DNA from: Dyadobacter koreensis
GTDB lineage: Bacteria; Bacteroidota; Bacteroidia; Cytophagales; Spirosomataceae
Reading direction: 5' to 3'
NCBI RefSeq assembly: GCF_900108855.1
Contig: NZ_FNXY01000003.1
Span: 372,001 to 436,000, forward strand
DNA length: 64,000 bases
The translations under genes were made by a program, and so were the position numbers. Below are positions 27,018 through 35,324 of the stretch, in pieces (within the stretch, counting starts at the first letter, position 1; each line of letters begins with the position of its first letter). The notes beneath the pieces are model-generated. The model searched no databases. It saw nothing but the letters and a program-made list of their open reading frames with translations, and was not told the DNA's origin.

Positions 27018-27836
27018 TTAGATCAGAAACTCTTCCTTCGCGAATCCTTCAATTCCCAGACCAAACAATGCGAAATCGTATAAAACCGGGTCGCCCGGAT
27101 TTAACATCCTTAGAGAAGCCGTGAGTTCAGTAGCCGTTCGCCAATCGGTTACCGGTCTTTGAATCAATCCTAATTTTCTGGCGATCCTGTCCACATGAAC
27201 ATCACAGGGACAAACTAATTGCGAAGATTTTATTGTATCCCAAATACCAAAATCAACACCCTTGTTATCTTTTCTCACCATCCATCTCAAAAACATATTT
27301 AACCGCTTGCACGACGATTTCCTGACTGGCGTTGCGATATGCTTTCTTGTCCTTGCTGGGAAATTTTCGGAATCGCTGAAAAGGTCATAAAAACCAATCA
27401 ATCCATTTTCAATCGTGATATCAGATTCTGACATGTGACTGCTAAAAGCATATTCCAGCGAGTCATGTTGTTTGTAAAAATTTTGAAAAAAATGTAGAAA
27501 ATACAACGTATCCGTTGCATTGAATGTACGATGTTTAAAGCTAAGAAATTTTTCAAGATCGCTGTCCTGATGATTTTTTACAAAGTCATAAGGAGCGTTA
27601 TCCATCAACTGGGATAATTCGAGGCATTTGCTGATAATCGTCTTCCGCTGCCCCCAGGCCAGCACAGCCGCCCAGAAACCCATAATTTCTATATCTTGTT
27701 TTTTTGAAAAACGGTGCGGTATACTTATTGGATCGTGTGAAATAAAACCCGGCTGATTATATTCCTCCGCTTTTAATTCCAGTAAATCGGCAATGGATTG
27801 TGATATAGGCGTTAACTCAACTTCAATGTTCAGCAT
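27018..27836 (-). CDS. TIGR02757 (DUF2400) family protein
   Basis: A 272-residue cytoplasmic protein of a Bacteroidota-rich family. Seen: HDPISIPHRF near residue 35, GFWAAVLAWGQR near 53, FLRWMVRKD near 178 and CPCDVHVDRIARKLGL near 210. The last part resembles the helix-hairpin-helix plus aspartate region of HhH-GPD DNA glycosylases, so a DNA repair link is plausible but not shown. It overlaps the small membrane protein gene upstream by 14 bases, which indicates translational coupling. It is the last gene of a four-gene minus-strand run. Confidence 0.85.
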   Translation of the reverse strand: MLNIEVELTPISQSIADLLELKAEEYNQPGFISHDPISIPHRFSKKQDIEIMGFWAAVLAWGQRKTIISKCLELSQLMDNAPYDFVKNHQDSDLEKFLSFKHRTFNATDTLYFLHFFQNFYKQHDSLEYAFSSHMSESDITIENGLIGFYDLFSDSENFPARTRKHIATPVRKSSCKRLNMFLRWMVRKDNKGVDFGIWDTIKSSQLVCPCDVHVDRIARKLGLIQRPVTDWRTATELTASLRMLNPGDPVLYDFALFGLGIEGFAKEEFLI

Positions 27837-28035
27837 GACTTTTTCCTAACACGTAAGCCAAAGCTTTCGAAATCCCGGAAAAGAACATAACGATACAAGA
27901 AAAAACAAATGTAAAAACCGCAATGAACGGATACATAAGCGTAAATAATACGCTCCAAAGTTTATATCCGGTTGTTTTTTTCAACGCTGCTCTTTCCTCT
28001 TCTCTTTTTGATCTGAACTCGGGTGAATGCTTCAT
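27823..28035 (-). CDS. Small membrane protein
   Basis: A 70-residue protein with a charged N terminus (EFRSKREEERAALKK) and one or two hydrophobic segments (about 28-60, SVLFTLMYPFIAVFTFVFSC). Its stop lies inside the start of the TIGR02757 gene (14-base overlap), which argues for a real, coupled gene. I do not recognise the family. It could be a membrane anchor or chaperone-like partner for neighbouring products. No ligand or catalytic motif is visible. Confidence 0.65.
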   Translation of the reverse strand: MKHSPEFRSKREEERAALKKTTGYKLWSVLFTLMYPFIAVFTFVFSCIVMFFSGISKALAYVLGKSHAEH

Positions 28036-28120
28036 TACGTGTATTTTTCAGAATTTTAATTTGTGATGAGAGATGTGTGATTATTAAACCAATCCTATCC
28101 CATTTAAATTTCCTTTCTTT

Positions 28121-29098
28121 TTAATTACTTTCCAGATAACTAATTACTGCTCTGAAACGCTTGCTGTTCGGTGAAACTTTTTCGAAAGCGCGTGAAGATA
28201 ATTTTATAATGATATCATCATTGACGCTGGTTTCCGGAATTCTGCCGATGACGCGTACTATAATTTTTTCCTGATTGTATTCATTCAAAACTTCCACCAA
28301 AGCACCAATTGGAGCGTTGCGGTGCAATGCGAGAAACTTGCTGGTACTTTCGTCTGTTTCAATCACCTCTGCCAAACCCGATTCAGATTTACGCTTACCC
28401 GTCACAACCTTTGGAGGTGCCACTTCTTCAACCGGCTTCATAACCTTTTCAGGAACAGCCGCTTTCGCACGAACTGAATCTTTCACAACATTAGTCACTA
28501 CTTTTTTTGGCTCCGCGACTACCACAGGTTTTGCTTTTTCAGCACCTTTTTCGCTGACTATCAATTCCTGCCCTTCTGTTAAATTGTCGTCTTTAAGATT
28601 ATTCCATTTACGGATATCAGCCATCAATACACCATATTTTACAGCGACACGGTAAAGAGTTTGTCCAGCCTCAACTTTGTGGATTCCATTGGGAGCTACG
28701 GAAATTTTGGTATCCGCAGTCGGCGTAGTTGTTGTCGCCGGAGGTGGTGGCAATGGCTTTGAATCCTTCACGACAGATTTCGCCTCCTCTTTTTTCGGTT
28801 CCTCCTTTTTAGCTTCTTTCTTGCTCACACGTGGCGAATAAGGCACACGCAACGTTTGCCCCGATTGAACTGCGTCACTGATCCCCGGATTTGCGTCACG
28901 AAGTGCCTGAATGGTTGTACCATACTGTCTTACGACAGCAAACATTGTCTGACCTTGATTGACCTTATGTAAAACAAAAATCTTACCTCCCACTTTTTCA
29001 AACCCTATTGAATCCACTGCACTAACACCATTCGCACGGGCATTCACCGCTCCTGTTAAAAAACCTGCCAAAATGGCTAGGTATACTATGTATTTCAT
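28121..29098 (-). CDS. LysM-domain cell-envelope protein with C-terminal RlpA-like barrel
   Basis: A 325-residue exported protein. The signal peptide (MKYIVYLAILAGFLTGAVNA) is followed by LysM 1 at about 42-86 (HKVNQGQTMFAVVRQYG), a lysine/glutamate and proline-rich linker, LysM 2 at about 140-185 (HKVEAGQTLYRVAVKYG), a second charged linker and a C-terminal unit (about 245-325, ALVEVLNEYNQEKIIVRVIG) that looks like the double-psi beta-barrel of RlpA-type proteins. The parts suggest peptidoglycan binding in the periplasm. Its start abuts the stop of the DUF4905 gene, so the two are co-transcribed. Confidence 0.88.
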   Translation of the reverse strand: MKYIVYLAILAGFLTGAVNARANGVSAVDSIGFEKVGGKIFVLHKVNQGQTMFAVVRQYGTTIQALRDANPGISDAVQSGQTLRVPYSPRVSKKEAKKEEPKKEEAKSVVKDSKPLPPPPATTTTPTADTKISVAPNGIHKVEAGQTLYRVAVKYGVLMADIRKWNNLKDDNLTEGQELIVSEKGAEKAKPVVVAEPKKVVTNVVKDSVRAKAAVPEKVMKPVEEVAPPKVVTGKRKSESGLAEVIETDESTSKFLALHRNAPIGALVEVLNEYNQEKIIVRVIGRIPETSVNDDIIIKLSSRAFEKVSPNSKRFRAVISYLESN

Positions 29099-29932
29099 TC
29101 AGTCAGAAAATGTTAAACTCGAAAATTCATTATTATTTTTAAGATATACCAAAACACCATTTTTCAGCAACATGGTCGACTGGCCTACACCATCACGCCC
29201 CTCAGAAAGTTGCTCATGAAATACGATGTCCTTTTTATCTGTCACGATAAGAAGATATTGTGCTATCTTTTCCTGCTCGTAAATATAATAAGAAAACATC
29301 ATATAGGGTCTTTCATCCAAATAATCGATACAAATGGGTTTGGAAATACCCACAGTTTCCGATAAAAAAGACATCAGCCTGTCGAAATAAATATTCTTTT
29401 CCTTGTAACGAACAGGTTGTTTTAAAATTATTTCAGATGAAACTTGTTTCATCTCATCCGAAGGTTGCGATAAACGAGCTGTGTCAGCATCACAAATCGC
29501 GTACTGAAACTTATCCCCTCGCTGTGTCGCGACCTCAACCTCCTGTCCCTCTAACGTCCGCACTAATACGTAGTTAGGCAGCGCCCATAACAAATTTCCA
29601 TCCTTCGAAGAAACAGCTAACAGATCGGTTGGCTGCGGTATATCCGGAAACCGGTAGTTGTGCAAAAACAGTTGCTGGTTTGAAATTGCTGTAAGCGAAG
29701 TCCACCAATCTGCGCCTTCTGGCGTAACTTGCCAGCGTAATTTGGGAATTGACAAGTCTATTATCGCAAATGACACTTTCTTTTCCGAACTTTCCCGCAA
29801 TTCGATAGCCCATTCGTTGATATCCGGATCAGGGTGAGGAAGTATCCGCCAGATATTTTGTGAAAACGTATGTGAAAAAACTTTTTGCAAATTTTTAGCT
29901 TTATTTTGAAACAAAATTTGAAATAATATCAT
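29099..29932 (-). CDS. DUF4905 family protein
   Basis: A 277-residue protein without clear signal peptide or membrane segment. The sequence is rich in short strands with repeated aromatic and acidic turns (WRILPHPD, LRWQVTPEG, GNLLWALPNY), which suggests a small beta-propeller or sandwich fold; this is inference. Members occur in Cytophagales beside a LysM gene. The gene is head-to-head with kdsB across only 15 bases, so promoters must overlap with coding sequence on one side or the other. The function is unknown. Confidence 0.75.
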   Translation of the reverse strand: MILFQILFQNKAKNLQKVFSHTFSQNIWRILPHPDPDINEWAIELRESSEKKVSFAIIDLSIPKLRWQVTPEGADWWTSLTAISNQQLFLHNYRFPDIPQPTDLLAVSSKDGNLLWALPNYVLVRTLEGQEVEVATQRGDKFQYAICDADTARLSQPSDEMKQVSSEIILKQPVRYKEKNIYFDRLMSFLSETVGISKPICIDYLDERPYMMFSYYIYEQEKIAQYLLIVTDKKDIVFHEQLSEGRDGVGQSTMLLKNGVLVYLKNNNEFSSLTFSD

Positions 29933-29947
29933 TCAAACTATAAACAC

Positions 29948-30688
29948 GTGCAAATACTAGGTATAATACCAGCGCGCTATGCATCAACCCGTTTTCCTGC
30001 CAAAGCGTTGGTCGACATCGGGGGCAAATCAATGATTCAGCGTGTATATGAACAATCTTCCAAAGCTACACAACTCAATCAGGTTATCGTAGCAACTGAC
30101 GACGAAAGAATTTATGATCACGTCGAAAGTTTTGGAGGGAAAGCTATTATGACATCTTCGGTGCATCAAAGCGGGACAGACAGATGTTATGAGGCTTTGA
30201 CAAAAACGGAAGGGAAATTTGACTATGTTATTAATATTCAGGGCGATGAACCTTTTATCAGTCCGGAACCTATAAATAACCTGGCAGAAGAACTTGACGG
30301 TTCAATCGAACTGGCGACACTCGTAAAGATTATCGACTCAGAAGATATTCTTTTCAATGTCAATGTTCCCAAAGCTGTGTTGAATAAGCGACGGGAAGTT
30401 TTATATTTCAGCAGGCAGACGATCCCCTATTTACGTGGCGTCGAAACGGGAAACTGGCTTGAGAAACACACCTATTACAAACATATTGGTATCTATGCTT
30501 ATCGCGTAGATGTACTCGCAGAAATAACAAAACTGGAAGTTTCCTCGCTTGAAAAAGCAGAAGCGCTGGAGCAGCTCCGGTGGCTTGAAAACGGATATTC
30601 CATTAAGGCGGTAGTTACCTCCGACGATTCGCATGGTGTGGATACACCCGACGATCTTGAACGCGTGACACGCAGATTTTTGTCCTGA
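29948..30688 (+). CDS. kdsB: 3-deoxy-manno-octulosonate cytidylyltransferase
   Basis: Activates Kdo as CMP-Kdo for lipopolysaccharide core assembly. It has 246 residues from a GTG start at 29948. The signature IIPARYASTRFPAKAL at residues 5-20 is the nucleotide-binding loop; later INIQGDEPFI near 97-106 and HIGIYAYR near 180 are characteristic. Its presence supports a Gram-negative outer membrane with Kdo. It stands on its own, divergent from the DUF4905 gene. The other Kdo genes (kdsA, kdsD, waaA) are not in the window. Confidence 0.95.
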   Translation: MQILGIIPARYASTRFPAKALVDIGGKSMIQRVYEQSSKATQLNQVIVATDDERIYDHVESFGGKAIMTSSVHQSGTDRCYEALTKTEGKFDYVINIQGDEPFISPEPINNLAEELDGSIELATLVKIIDSEDILFNVNVPKAVLNKRREVLYFSRQTIPYLRGVETGNWLEKHTYYKHIGIYAYRVDVLAEITKLEVSSLEKAEALEQLRWLENGYSIKAVVTSDDSHGVDTPDDLERVTRRFLS

Positions 30689-30848
30689 TTCAGGCCGACA
30701 GAAAATAGCAAATTCTTAAATACAAGGTTCAATGAGAATTGCCTTTTTAGTCTTAATTTATGTTAAAAGCCTGTTTTTTTGATACCAGATCATACTTTGG
30801 CACGTTAATTTTCTTTGTTTTAACCATTACTAATTGAAAAACTAACCT

Positions 30849-32414
30849 ATGCAATATAACATCCTTTGGGCTGATGATGAAATAGATCTTCTTAAACCAC
30901 ATATCATGTTTTTGACCAATAAGGGGTATAATGTTACACCTGTTAACAGTGGAGCAGATGCCCTTGACCGCATTGAAAATGACCGGTTTGATATTGTTTT
31001 CTTAGATGAAATGATGCCGGGTATGACCGGTCTCGAAACCCTCGCACAAATAAAACAAATGCAGCCAATGCTTCCGGTTGTGATGATCACCAAAAGTGAG
31101 GAAGAGCATATCATGGAAGATGCCATCGGTTCTAAAATCGATGATTATCTGATCAAGCCACTGAATCCAAACCAAATTTTACTTTCGGTAAAAAAAATCC
31201 TGGATAACAAACGGCTAGTTACTGAAAAAACAACGTTAAGCTATCAGCAGGAGTTCAGAAATCTTGCGATGCAATATCAGGATCGAATCGGACATGAGGA
31301 GTGGGCTGATATATATAAAAAACTTATTTATTGGGAGTTAGAGCTTGAAAATTCTGACGACCAGGGTATGTCAGAAGTGTTCAGTATGCAGAAAAGTGAT
31401 GCAAATGCTAACTTTTGCAAATTTATAGAACAGGAATATGAAGGCTGGCTTAACGATCCAAAAGCGGATCGCCCGATTCTGTCACATCAATTGATGAAAC
31501 AGAAAGTATTCCCTTATCTGAAACAATCAACTGAGCCTGTTTTCTTTTTACTGATAGATAATTTCCGTTATGACCAGTGGAAAGTTATTCAGCCGATCAT
31601 CCAGGAATATTTCAATGTAGAAGAAGAAACTTCTTATTATTCAATTTTGCCAACTACTACGGGATATGCACGTAACGCTATTTTCTCTGGTATGATGCCA
31701 AGTGAGATGGAGCGTAAGCATCCGCAATGGTGGGTCAGCGATGAAAACACGCCGGATGGAGAGGAAGGTTTAAATAACCATGAGTTTGATTTTCTTCAAA
31801 AGCAACTGGAGACAAATCACTTGAATATCAAATCTTCATATAACAAGATCCTGAATACAAATCAGGGAAAATCGTTGATTGATAATTTTAACAACTTGTT
31901 GAATAATCAGCTGAATGTAATAGTTTACAATTTCGTCGATATGCTTTCTCACGCGCGCACGGATGTTCAGATGATCAAGGAATTGGCACCTGACGAATCA
32001 GCATACCGCTCGATCACCAAATCCTGGTTAATGCACTCTCCTCTTTTAGATTTTATCAGAAAAGTGGCTGAGAAAAAATGCAGGTTAATCTTAACTACTG
32101 ACCATGGAATGATCAGGGTTCAGAAACCTGTTAAAATTATCGGATATCGTGAAACAAATACGAACTTACGTTACAAACACGGGAAAAATCTGGGATTTGA
32201 CGATAACCACCTGATGGTATGCCGTAAACCGGAACGTATTTTCCTGCCAAAACCACACGTTTCGACTTCTTATGTATTTACCAAAGAGGATTACTTCTTT
32301 GCTTACCCAAATAATTACAATCAATATGTGAACTTATATCGTGATACTTTTCAGCACGGAGGAGTTTCATTAGAAGAAGTTATTATCCCGTTCATTGATC
32401 TGACGGCGAAATAG
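30849..32414 (+). CDS. porX: Response regulator with PglZ domain, T9SS regulator PorX
   Basis: A 521-residue two-domain cytoplasmic protein. The receiver domain (1-120) has the acidic pair D9/D10, phospho-acceptor Asp53 in FLDEMMPG, Thr81 in MITKS and Lys103 in LIKPL, so it should be phosphorylated, in other species by PorY. The PglZ, alkaline phosphatase-like domain (about 200-515) includes LPTTTGYARNAIFSG and a TTDHGM metal motif. In Porphyromonas and Flavobacterium PorX controls type IX secretion and cleaves cyclic oligonucleotides. No porY lies beside it. Divergence and length agree with known PorX. A strong terminator follows. Confidence 0.95.
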   Translation: MQYNILWADDEIDLLKPHIMFLTNKGYNVTPVNSGADALDRIENDRFDIVFLDEMMPGMTGLETLAQIKQMQPMLPVVMITKSEEEHIMEDAIGSKIDDYLIKPLNPNQILLSVKKILDNKRLVTEKTTLSYQQEFRNLAMQYQDRIGHEEWADIYKKLIYWELELENSDDQGMSEVFSMQKSDANANFCKFIEQEYEGWLNDPKADRPILSHQLMKQKVFPYLKQSTEPVFFLLIDNFRYDQWKVIQPIIQEYFNVEEETSYYSILPTTTGYARNAIFSGMMPSEMERKHPQWWVSDENTPDGEEGLNNHEFDFLQKQLETNHLNIKSSYNKILNTNQGKSLIDNFNNLLNNQLNVIVYNFVDMLSHARTDVQMIKELAPDESAYRSITKSWLMHSPLLDFIRKVAEKKCRLILTTDHGMIRVQKPVKIIGYRETNTNLRYKHGKNLGFDDNHLMVCRKPERIFLPKPHVSTSYVFTKEDYFFAYPNNYNQYVNLYRDTFQHGGVSLEEVIIPFIDLTAK

Positions 32415-32433
32415 TTTTTAGAATTGTCCTATA

Positions 32434-32472
32434 AAAAAACAGGTTGGAGAATTATTCTTCAACCTGTTTTTT
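32434..32472. terminator. Bidirectional terminator after porX
   Basis: Stem aaaaaacaggttg / caacctgtttttt, extended by further pairs toward the loop, flanked by A and T runs. It lies between porX and the convergent FtsE-like gene and can serve both. Confidence 0.85.
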
Positions 32473-32493
32473 TATATTGTTTCAATATTGTTC

Positions 32494-33171
32494 TTATCCT
32501 TCTGAAACCGTTCCGTTTTCACACTTGATCGTACGGGCTGGGAATTTTTTAAGGAATTCATAATTGTGAGTTGCCATTAAAATTGCTGTCCCTGCATTAT
32601 TAATAGTTCTGAAAACCTGCATGATCTGGTCTCCCACTTCCGGGTCAAGATTTCCCGTAGGCTCATCTGCAATCAGAATTCTCGGCTCATTTAGCATAGC
32701 GCGGGCAATTACTACACGCTGCTGCTCACCGCCGGAAAGCTGATGCGGCATTCTTTTTTGAGAAGTTCCCAGTCCAACCTGCATCAATACTTCAGCAATC
32801 CGTTTGGATATTTTTGATTGCTGATCCCAGCCTGTCGCTCTTAAAACAAAAGACAAATTATCTTCTACCGAACGATCTGACAATAACTGAAAATCCTGAA
32901 AAACGATTCCGATCCTGCGGCGTAAAAAAGGGATATCGGCCCTTTTTATATTATGCAGTTCATAACCTACCACTTTTGCAGATCCTGTATGCAGCCACAG
33001 ATCTCCGTAAAGCGTTTTCATCAGAGAACTTTTTCCACTGCCGGTACGGCCGATCAGGTAAACAAACTCACCATTTTTTATCTCAAAATGGACATCATTT
33101 AAAACAGGCCGGTCACCCTGATAGATATCTGCCCGTTCCAATCTTACAATAGGCTCTGTTGATTCAGTCAT
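32494..33171 (-). CDS. FtsE-like ABC transporter ATP-binding protein
   Basis: A 225-residue ABC ATPase. The ATG at 33171 ([11 protein letters not shown]) is preferred over the ATG at 33210 because the latter sits within the terminator hairpin of the preceding gene. Motifs: Walker A GRTGSGKS near residue 40, Q-loop, signature LSGGEQQR near 144 and Walker [13 protein letters not shown] near 165, all of the FtsE/LolD/MacB type. In Bacteroidota this is usually annotated as FtsE, which with FtsX links divisome and wall hydrolases. No ftsX is adjacent, so the partner is elsewhere or the enzyme serves another permease. Confidence 0.88.
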   Translation of the reverse strand: MTESTEPIVRLERADIYQGDRPVLNDVHFEIKNGEFVYLIGRTGSGKSSLMKTLYGDLWLHTGSAKVVGYELHNIKRADIPFLRRRIGIVFQDFQLLSDRSVEDNLSFVLRATGWDQQSKISKRIAEVLMQVGLGTSQKRMPHQLSGGEQQRVVIARAMLNEPRILIADEPTGNLDPEVGDQIMQVFRTINNAGTAILMATHNYEFLKKFPARTIKCENGTVSEG

Positions 33172-33197
33172 AAATGAAATAATCAGATTTTGAGAAA

Positions 33198-33236
33198 AGA
33201 GGTTAGACATTTAGTTTCCCTAAACATCTAACCTCT
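33198..33236 (-). terminator. Terminator of the transaldolase-family gene
   Basis: Stem agaggttaga / tctaacctct with an internal smaller pairing, followed on the minus strand by ttttctc. It lies 20 bases past the stop at 33256 and overlaps the ATG at 33210, which argues against that ATG as a start. Confidence 0.75.
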
Positions 33237-33255
33237 CATATGGTTCTATTTCTTA

Positions 33256-33912
33256 TTAAGCGTTTCCTTTGTTGTAATCAGCGAGGAATTTTTCAAGGCC
33301 GATATCGGTAAGCGGATGTTTCAACAACGCTTCCATCGCACTCAAAGGTCCTGTCATCACGTCGGCACCAACTTCCGCGCACTGGATAATGTGCATCGGG
33401 TGACGAACCGAGGCAGCGAGAACCTGTGTCTCGAAGCCATAATTACGGTAGATCGTCAGAATTTGTTCGATCAAACCAATACCATCCGTAGAAATATCAT
33501 CCAGACGGCCTACAAAAGGAGAAACATATGTTGCACCTGCTTTCGCTGCCAATAAGGCCTGACCCGCTGAAAAAATTAGTGTACAGTTTGTACGAACGCC
33601 TTTAAGCGAAAAATATTTCAAAGCTTTAACCCCTTCTTTTGTCATAGGGATCTTTACAACAATTTTATCATCAATCTCGATCAACTCTTCTCCTTCACGG
33701 ATCATTCCTTCCAGATCCAACGAAATTACTTCCGCACTTACATCTCCGTCCACAATATCACAGATCGCTTTGTAGTGTCTCATGATATTATCCTTACCTG
33801 TAATTCCTTCTTTTGCCATAAGCGACGGATTCGTAGTAACACCATCAAGTACGCCTAAAGCCTGAGCTTCTTTAATTTCTTTCAGATTAGCAGTATCAAT
33901 AAAAAATTTCAT
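33256..33912 (-). CDS. Transaldolase family protein, fructose-6-phosphate aldolase-like
   Basis: A 218-residue short transaldolase of the FSA/TalC group. The ATG at 33912 begins [16 protein letters not shown], the standard N terminus of the family; the longer frame adds ten residues without match. The Schiff-base lysine is in [10 protein letters not shown] near residue 85. [21 protein letters not shown] segment and FVGRLDD near residue 135 complete the TIM-barrel site. It either splits fructose 6-phosphate to dihydroxyacetone and glyceraldehyde 3-phosphate or does transaldolase exchange in the pentose pathway; sequence alone does not settle which. It lies downstream of the SRP RNA on the same strand. 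Confidence 0.9.
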   Translation of the reverse strand: MKFFIDTANLKEIKEAQALGVLDGVTTNPSLMAKEGITGKDNIMRHYKAICDIVDGDVSAEVISLDLEGMIREGEELIEIDDKIVVKIPMTKEGVKALKYFSLKGVRTNCTLIFSAGQALLAAKAGATYVSPFVGRLDDISTDGIGLIEQILTIYRNYGFETQVLAASVRHPMHIIQCAEVGADVMTGPLSAMEALLKHPLTDIGLEKFLADYNKGNA

Positions 33913-34002
33913 ATCAAGAATTGAATAGTTTAATTGTTCCACAAAAGTAGAAAACCCTGACTAAAAGCAAAAAAAAGATGTGGAATGGAATGGAAAGGGC
34001 AT

Positions 34003-34100
34003 AAAAAAAGGCAAACCGAGAATCTCACCGCATCAACCACCTACCCTTGCTTCCGTCAGGACCTGGGGGATTCGGAAGGAGCTGGTAGTTCCGATTTGCC
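34003..34100 (-). ncRNA. ffs: Signal recognition particle RNA (small bacterial type)
   Basis: Read on the minus strand, 34100 to 34010 forms one long hairpin: ggcaaatcgg at the 5' end pairs with the 3' cggtttgcc. The apical part contains CCCCAGGTCCTGACGGAAGC followed by AAGGGTAGG, the conserved domain IV of SRP RNA with its symmetric internal loop and a four-base cap (TGAC between CC and GG). Length is about 91 bases, and a run of T (34009-34003) follows as terminator. It binds Ffh and targets membrane proteins. A promoter box sits just upstream at 34105-34112. The open frames crossing this region are artefacts of the RNA gene. Confidence 0.87.
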
Positions 34101-34104
34101 GGTG

Positions 34105-34131
34105 CAAAGATAAAGACATTTATTTGACAAA
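34105..34131 (-). promoter_or_regulatory. Promoter of SRP RNA
   Basis: On the minus strand a TATCTTTG box (34112-34105) precedes the RNA start near 34100 by the expected few bases, and a TTTG lies at 34131-34128. The spacer is 15 bases, shorter than the usual 19-21, so the upstream box is less certain. Confidence 0.65.
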
Positions 34132-34159
34132 AAGAAATCATTCGTTTCATCTTTCGTCT

Positions 34160-34167
34160 TACTTTTG
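34160..34167 (+). promoter_or_regulatory. Putative -7 box TACTTTTG for the TPR lipoprotein
   Basis: Fits TAnnTTTG and lies 34 bases before the ATG at 34194. It includes the GTG at 34167 that would start the longest frame, which supports the ATG. Confidence 0.5.
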
Positions 34168-34193
34168 TGCGAAACAACTCTAAACGCGTGATT

Positions 34194-34895
34194 ATGTGCC
34201 GTATATTTTTTTTATTTTTTTTACTTTTTCTTAATTCCTGTTCCCAATCGAGTGATGCTTTCTTACAAAAAGGAAAAGATTTGATGCGCGAAGGCAAAAA
34301 CAAAGAAGCGATCGAATACCTCAACAAAGCCATTGAAAAAAATACTTCCAACGCCGAAGCTTTGAATACCCGTGGTGTCGCTTATTATGAGATGAAGGAG
34401 TACGCAAGCGCTCTGATGGATTTCAATCAGGCCATCAAGCTTCAACCAAATTCTTACCGTCCGTATTTCAACCGCGCACTTTTATATACTGCCGATAATC
34501 ATCTTGATTCTGCACTTACTGATTACAACCACGCCGCCAGCCTCGCGCCGGATACTTCCGACGTATTCCTGAACAGAGGTCAGCTTTATGTTTTGCTGGA
34601 CAAGGCAGAGCCGGCGATTCTGGATTTTGAAAAAGCTACCCAACTAAATCAGGATAACAAGCAAGCCTGGTACAATCTGGGAAATACTTACTACCGGGTT
34701 AACGATTTTAAAAAGGCTACCTTGGCTTTCCGTCAGACCATCAAACTAGATTCTCAGTATGGAAAGGCTTTTTACGGACTGGGACTTTCTCAGTACAATG
34801 AGGGAGAAAAAGATCTTGGCTGCACAAGTCTTAAACAGGCAGAAAATCTTGGTTATGGGGATGCAACAGCTGCGCTTAGTCAGTTTTGCAAATGA
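34194..34895 (+). CDS. TPR-repeat lipoprotein
   Basis: A 233-residue exported lipoprotein. The start is the ATG at 34194, giving MCRIFFLFFLLFLNSC with a lipobox cysteine at residue 16; the longer frame starts at a GTG that overlaps a promoter box. The mature part holds about six tetratricopeptide repeats, with consensus pieces such as GKNKEAIEYLNKAIEKN, NTRGVAYYEMKEYASAL and YNLGNTYYRVNDFKKA. TPR proteins serve as protein-binding scaffolds, here probably on the periplasmic face of a membrane. The partner is unknown. It is a single gene divergent from the SRP RNA. Confidence 0.87.
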   Translation: MCRIFFLFFLLFLNSCSQSSDAFLQKGKDLMREGKNKEAIEYLNKAIEKNTSNAEALNTRGVAYYEMKEYASALMDFNQAIKLQPNSYRPYFNRALLYTADNHLDSALTDYNHAASLAPDTSDVFLNRGQLYVLLDKAEPAILDFEKATQLNQDNKQAWYNLGNTYYRVNDFKKATLAFRQTIKLDSQYGKAFYGLGLSQYNEGEKDLGCTSLKQAENLGYGDATAALSQFCK

Positions 34896-34976
34896 CGAAA
34901 ATTATATGGTTGAAATAGTAATAAAAAACTTAAATCAGCTTTATATTTAACATCAACCCACTAATCCTGAAAAAAC

Positions 34977-35324
34977 ATGAAATTCTTCAAGATCGTATTT
35001 GGACTGCTATTCATGCTTTTTGCATATTTTCAGTTTAATGATCCCGACTCAACCGTTTGGATTTTTACTTACAGTGCTGCCGCCCTTGCCTGTTATATGA
35101 GCGTTAATAATCTATGGCCGTCCTGGGTTTTCTATGTGCTTGCAGCGGGCTATCTTGTCGCAGCCATATTTCAGTGGCCGCCACAATTTGAGGGGATCTT
35201 TTTCGGAGAAGCTCAAATGAGAAGTATTAATATTGAAGAAGCCCGTGAGTCACTTGGTTTATTGATTTGCTGCGTCGCCATGGTAATATTAGGAAAATGG
35301 GGAATTCCAAAAATTGAAGATTAA
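34977..35324 (+). CDS. TMEM220-like membrane protein
   Basis: A 115-residue integral membrane protein with about four hydrophobic segments (3-20, 28-45, 49-66, 90-108). The early motif AYFQFNDPDSTVWIFTY is the hallmark of the transmembrane 220 family found in bacteria and eukaryotes; function is not known. It lies 81 bases after the TPR gene and overlaps the end of convergent birA by four bases, a tight packing without room for a terminator. No catalytic residues are evident. Confidence 0.82.
   Translation: MKFFKIVFGLLFMLFAYFQFNDPDSTVWIFTYSAAALACYMSVNNLWPSWVFYVLAAGYLVAAIFQWPPQFEGIFFGEAQMRSINIEEARESLGLLICCVAMVILGKWGIPKIED

Noticed and set aside
34025..34351. 108-codon minus-strand frame across the SRP RNA and TPR gene start
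   Set aside because: It covers a structured RNA and the promoter of the divergent gene and has no protein features.
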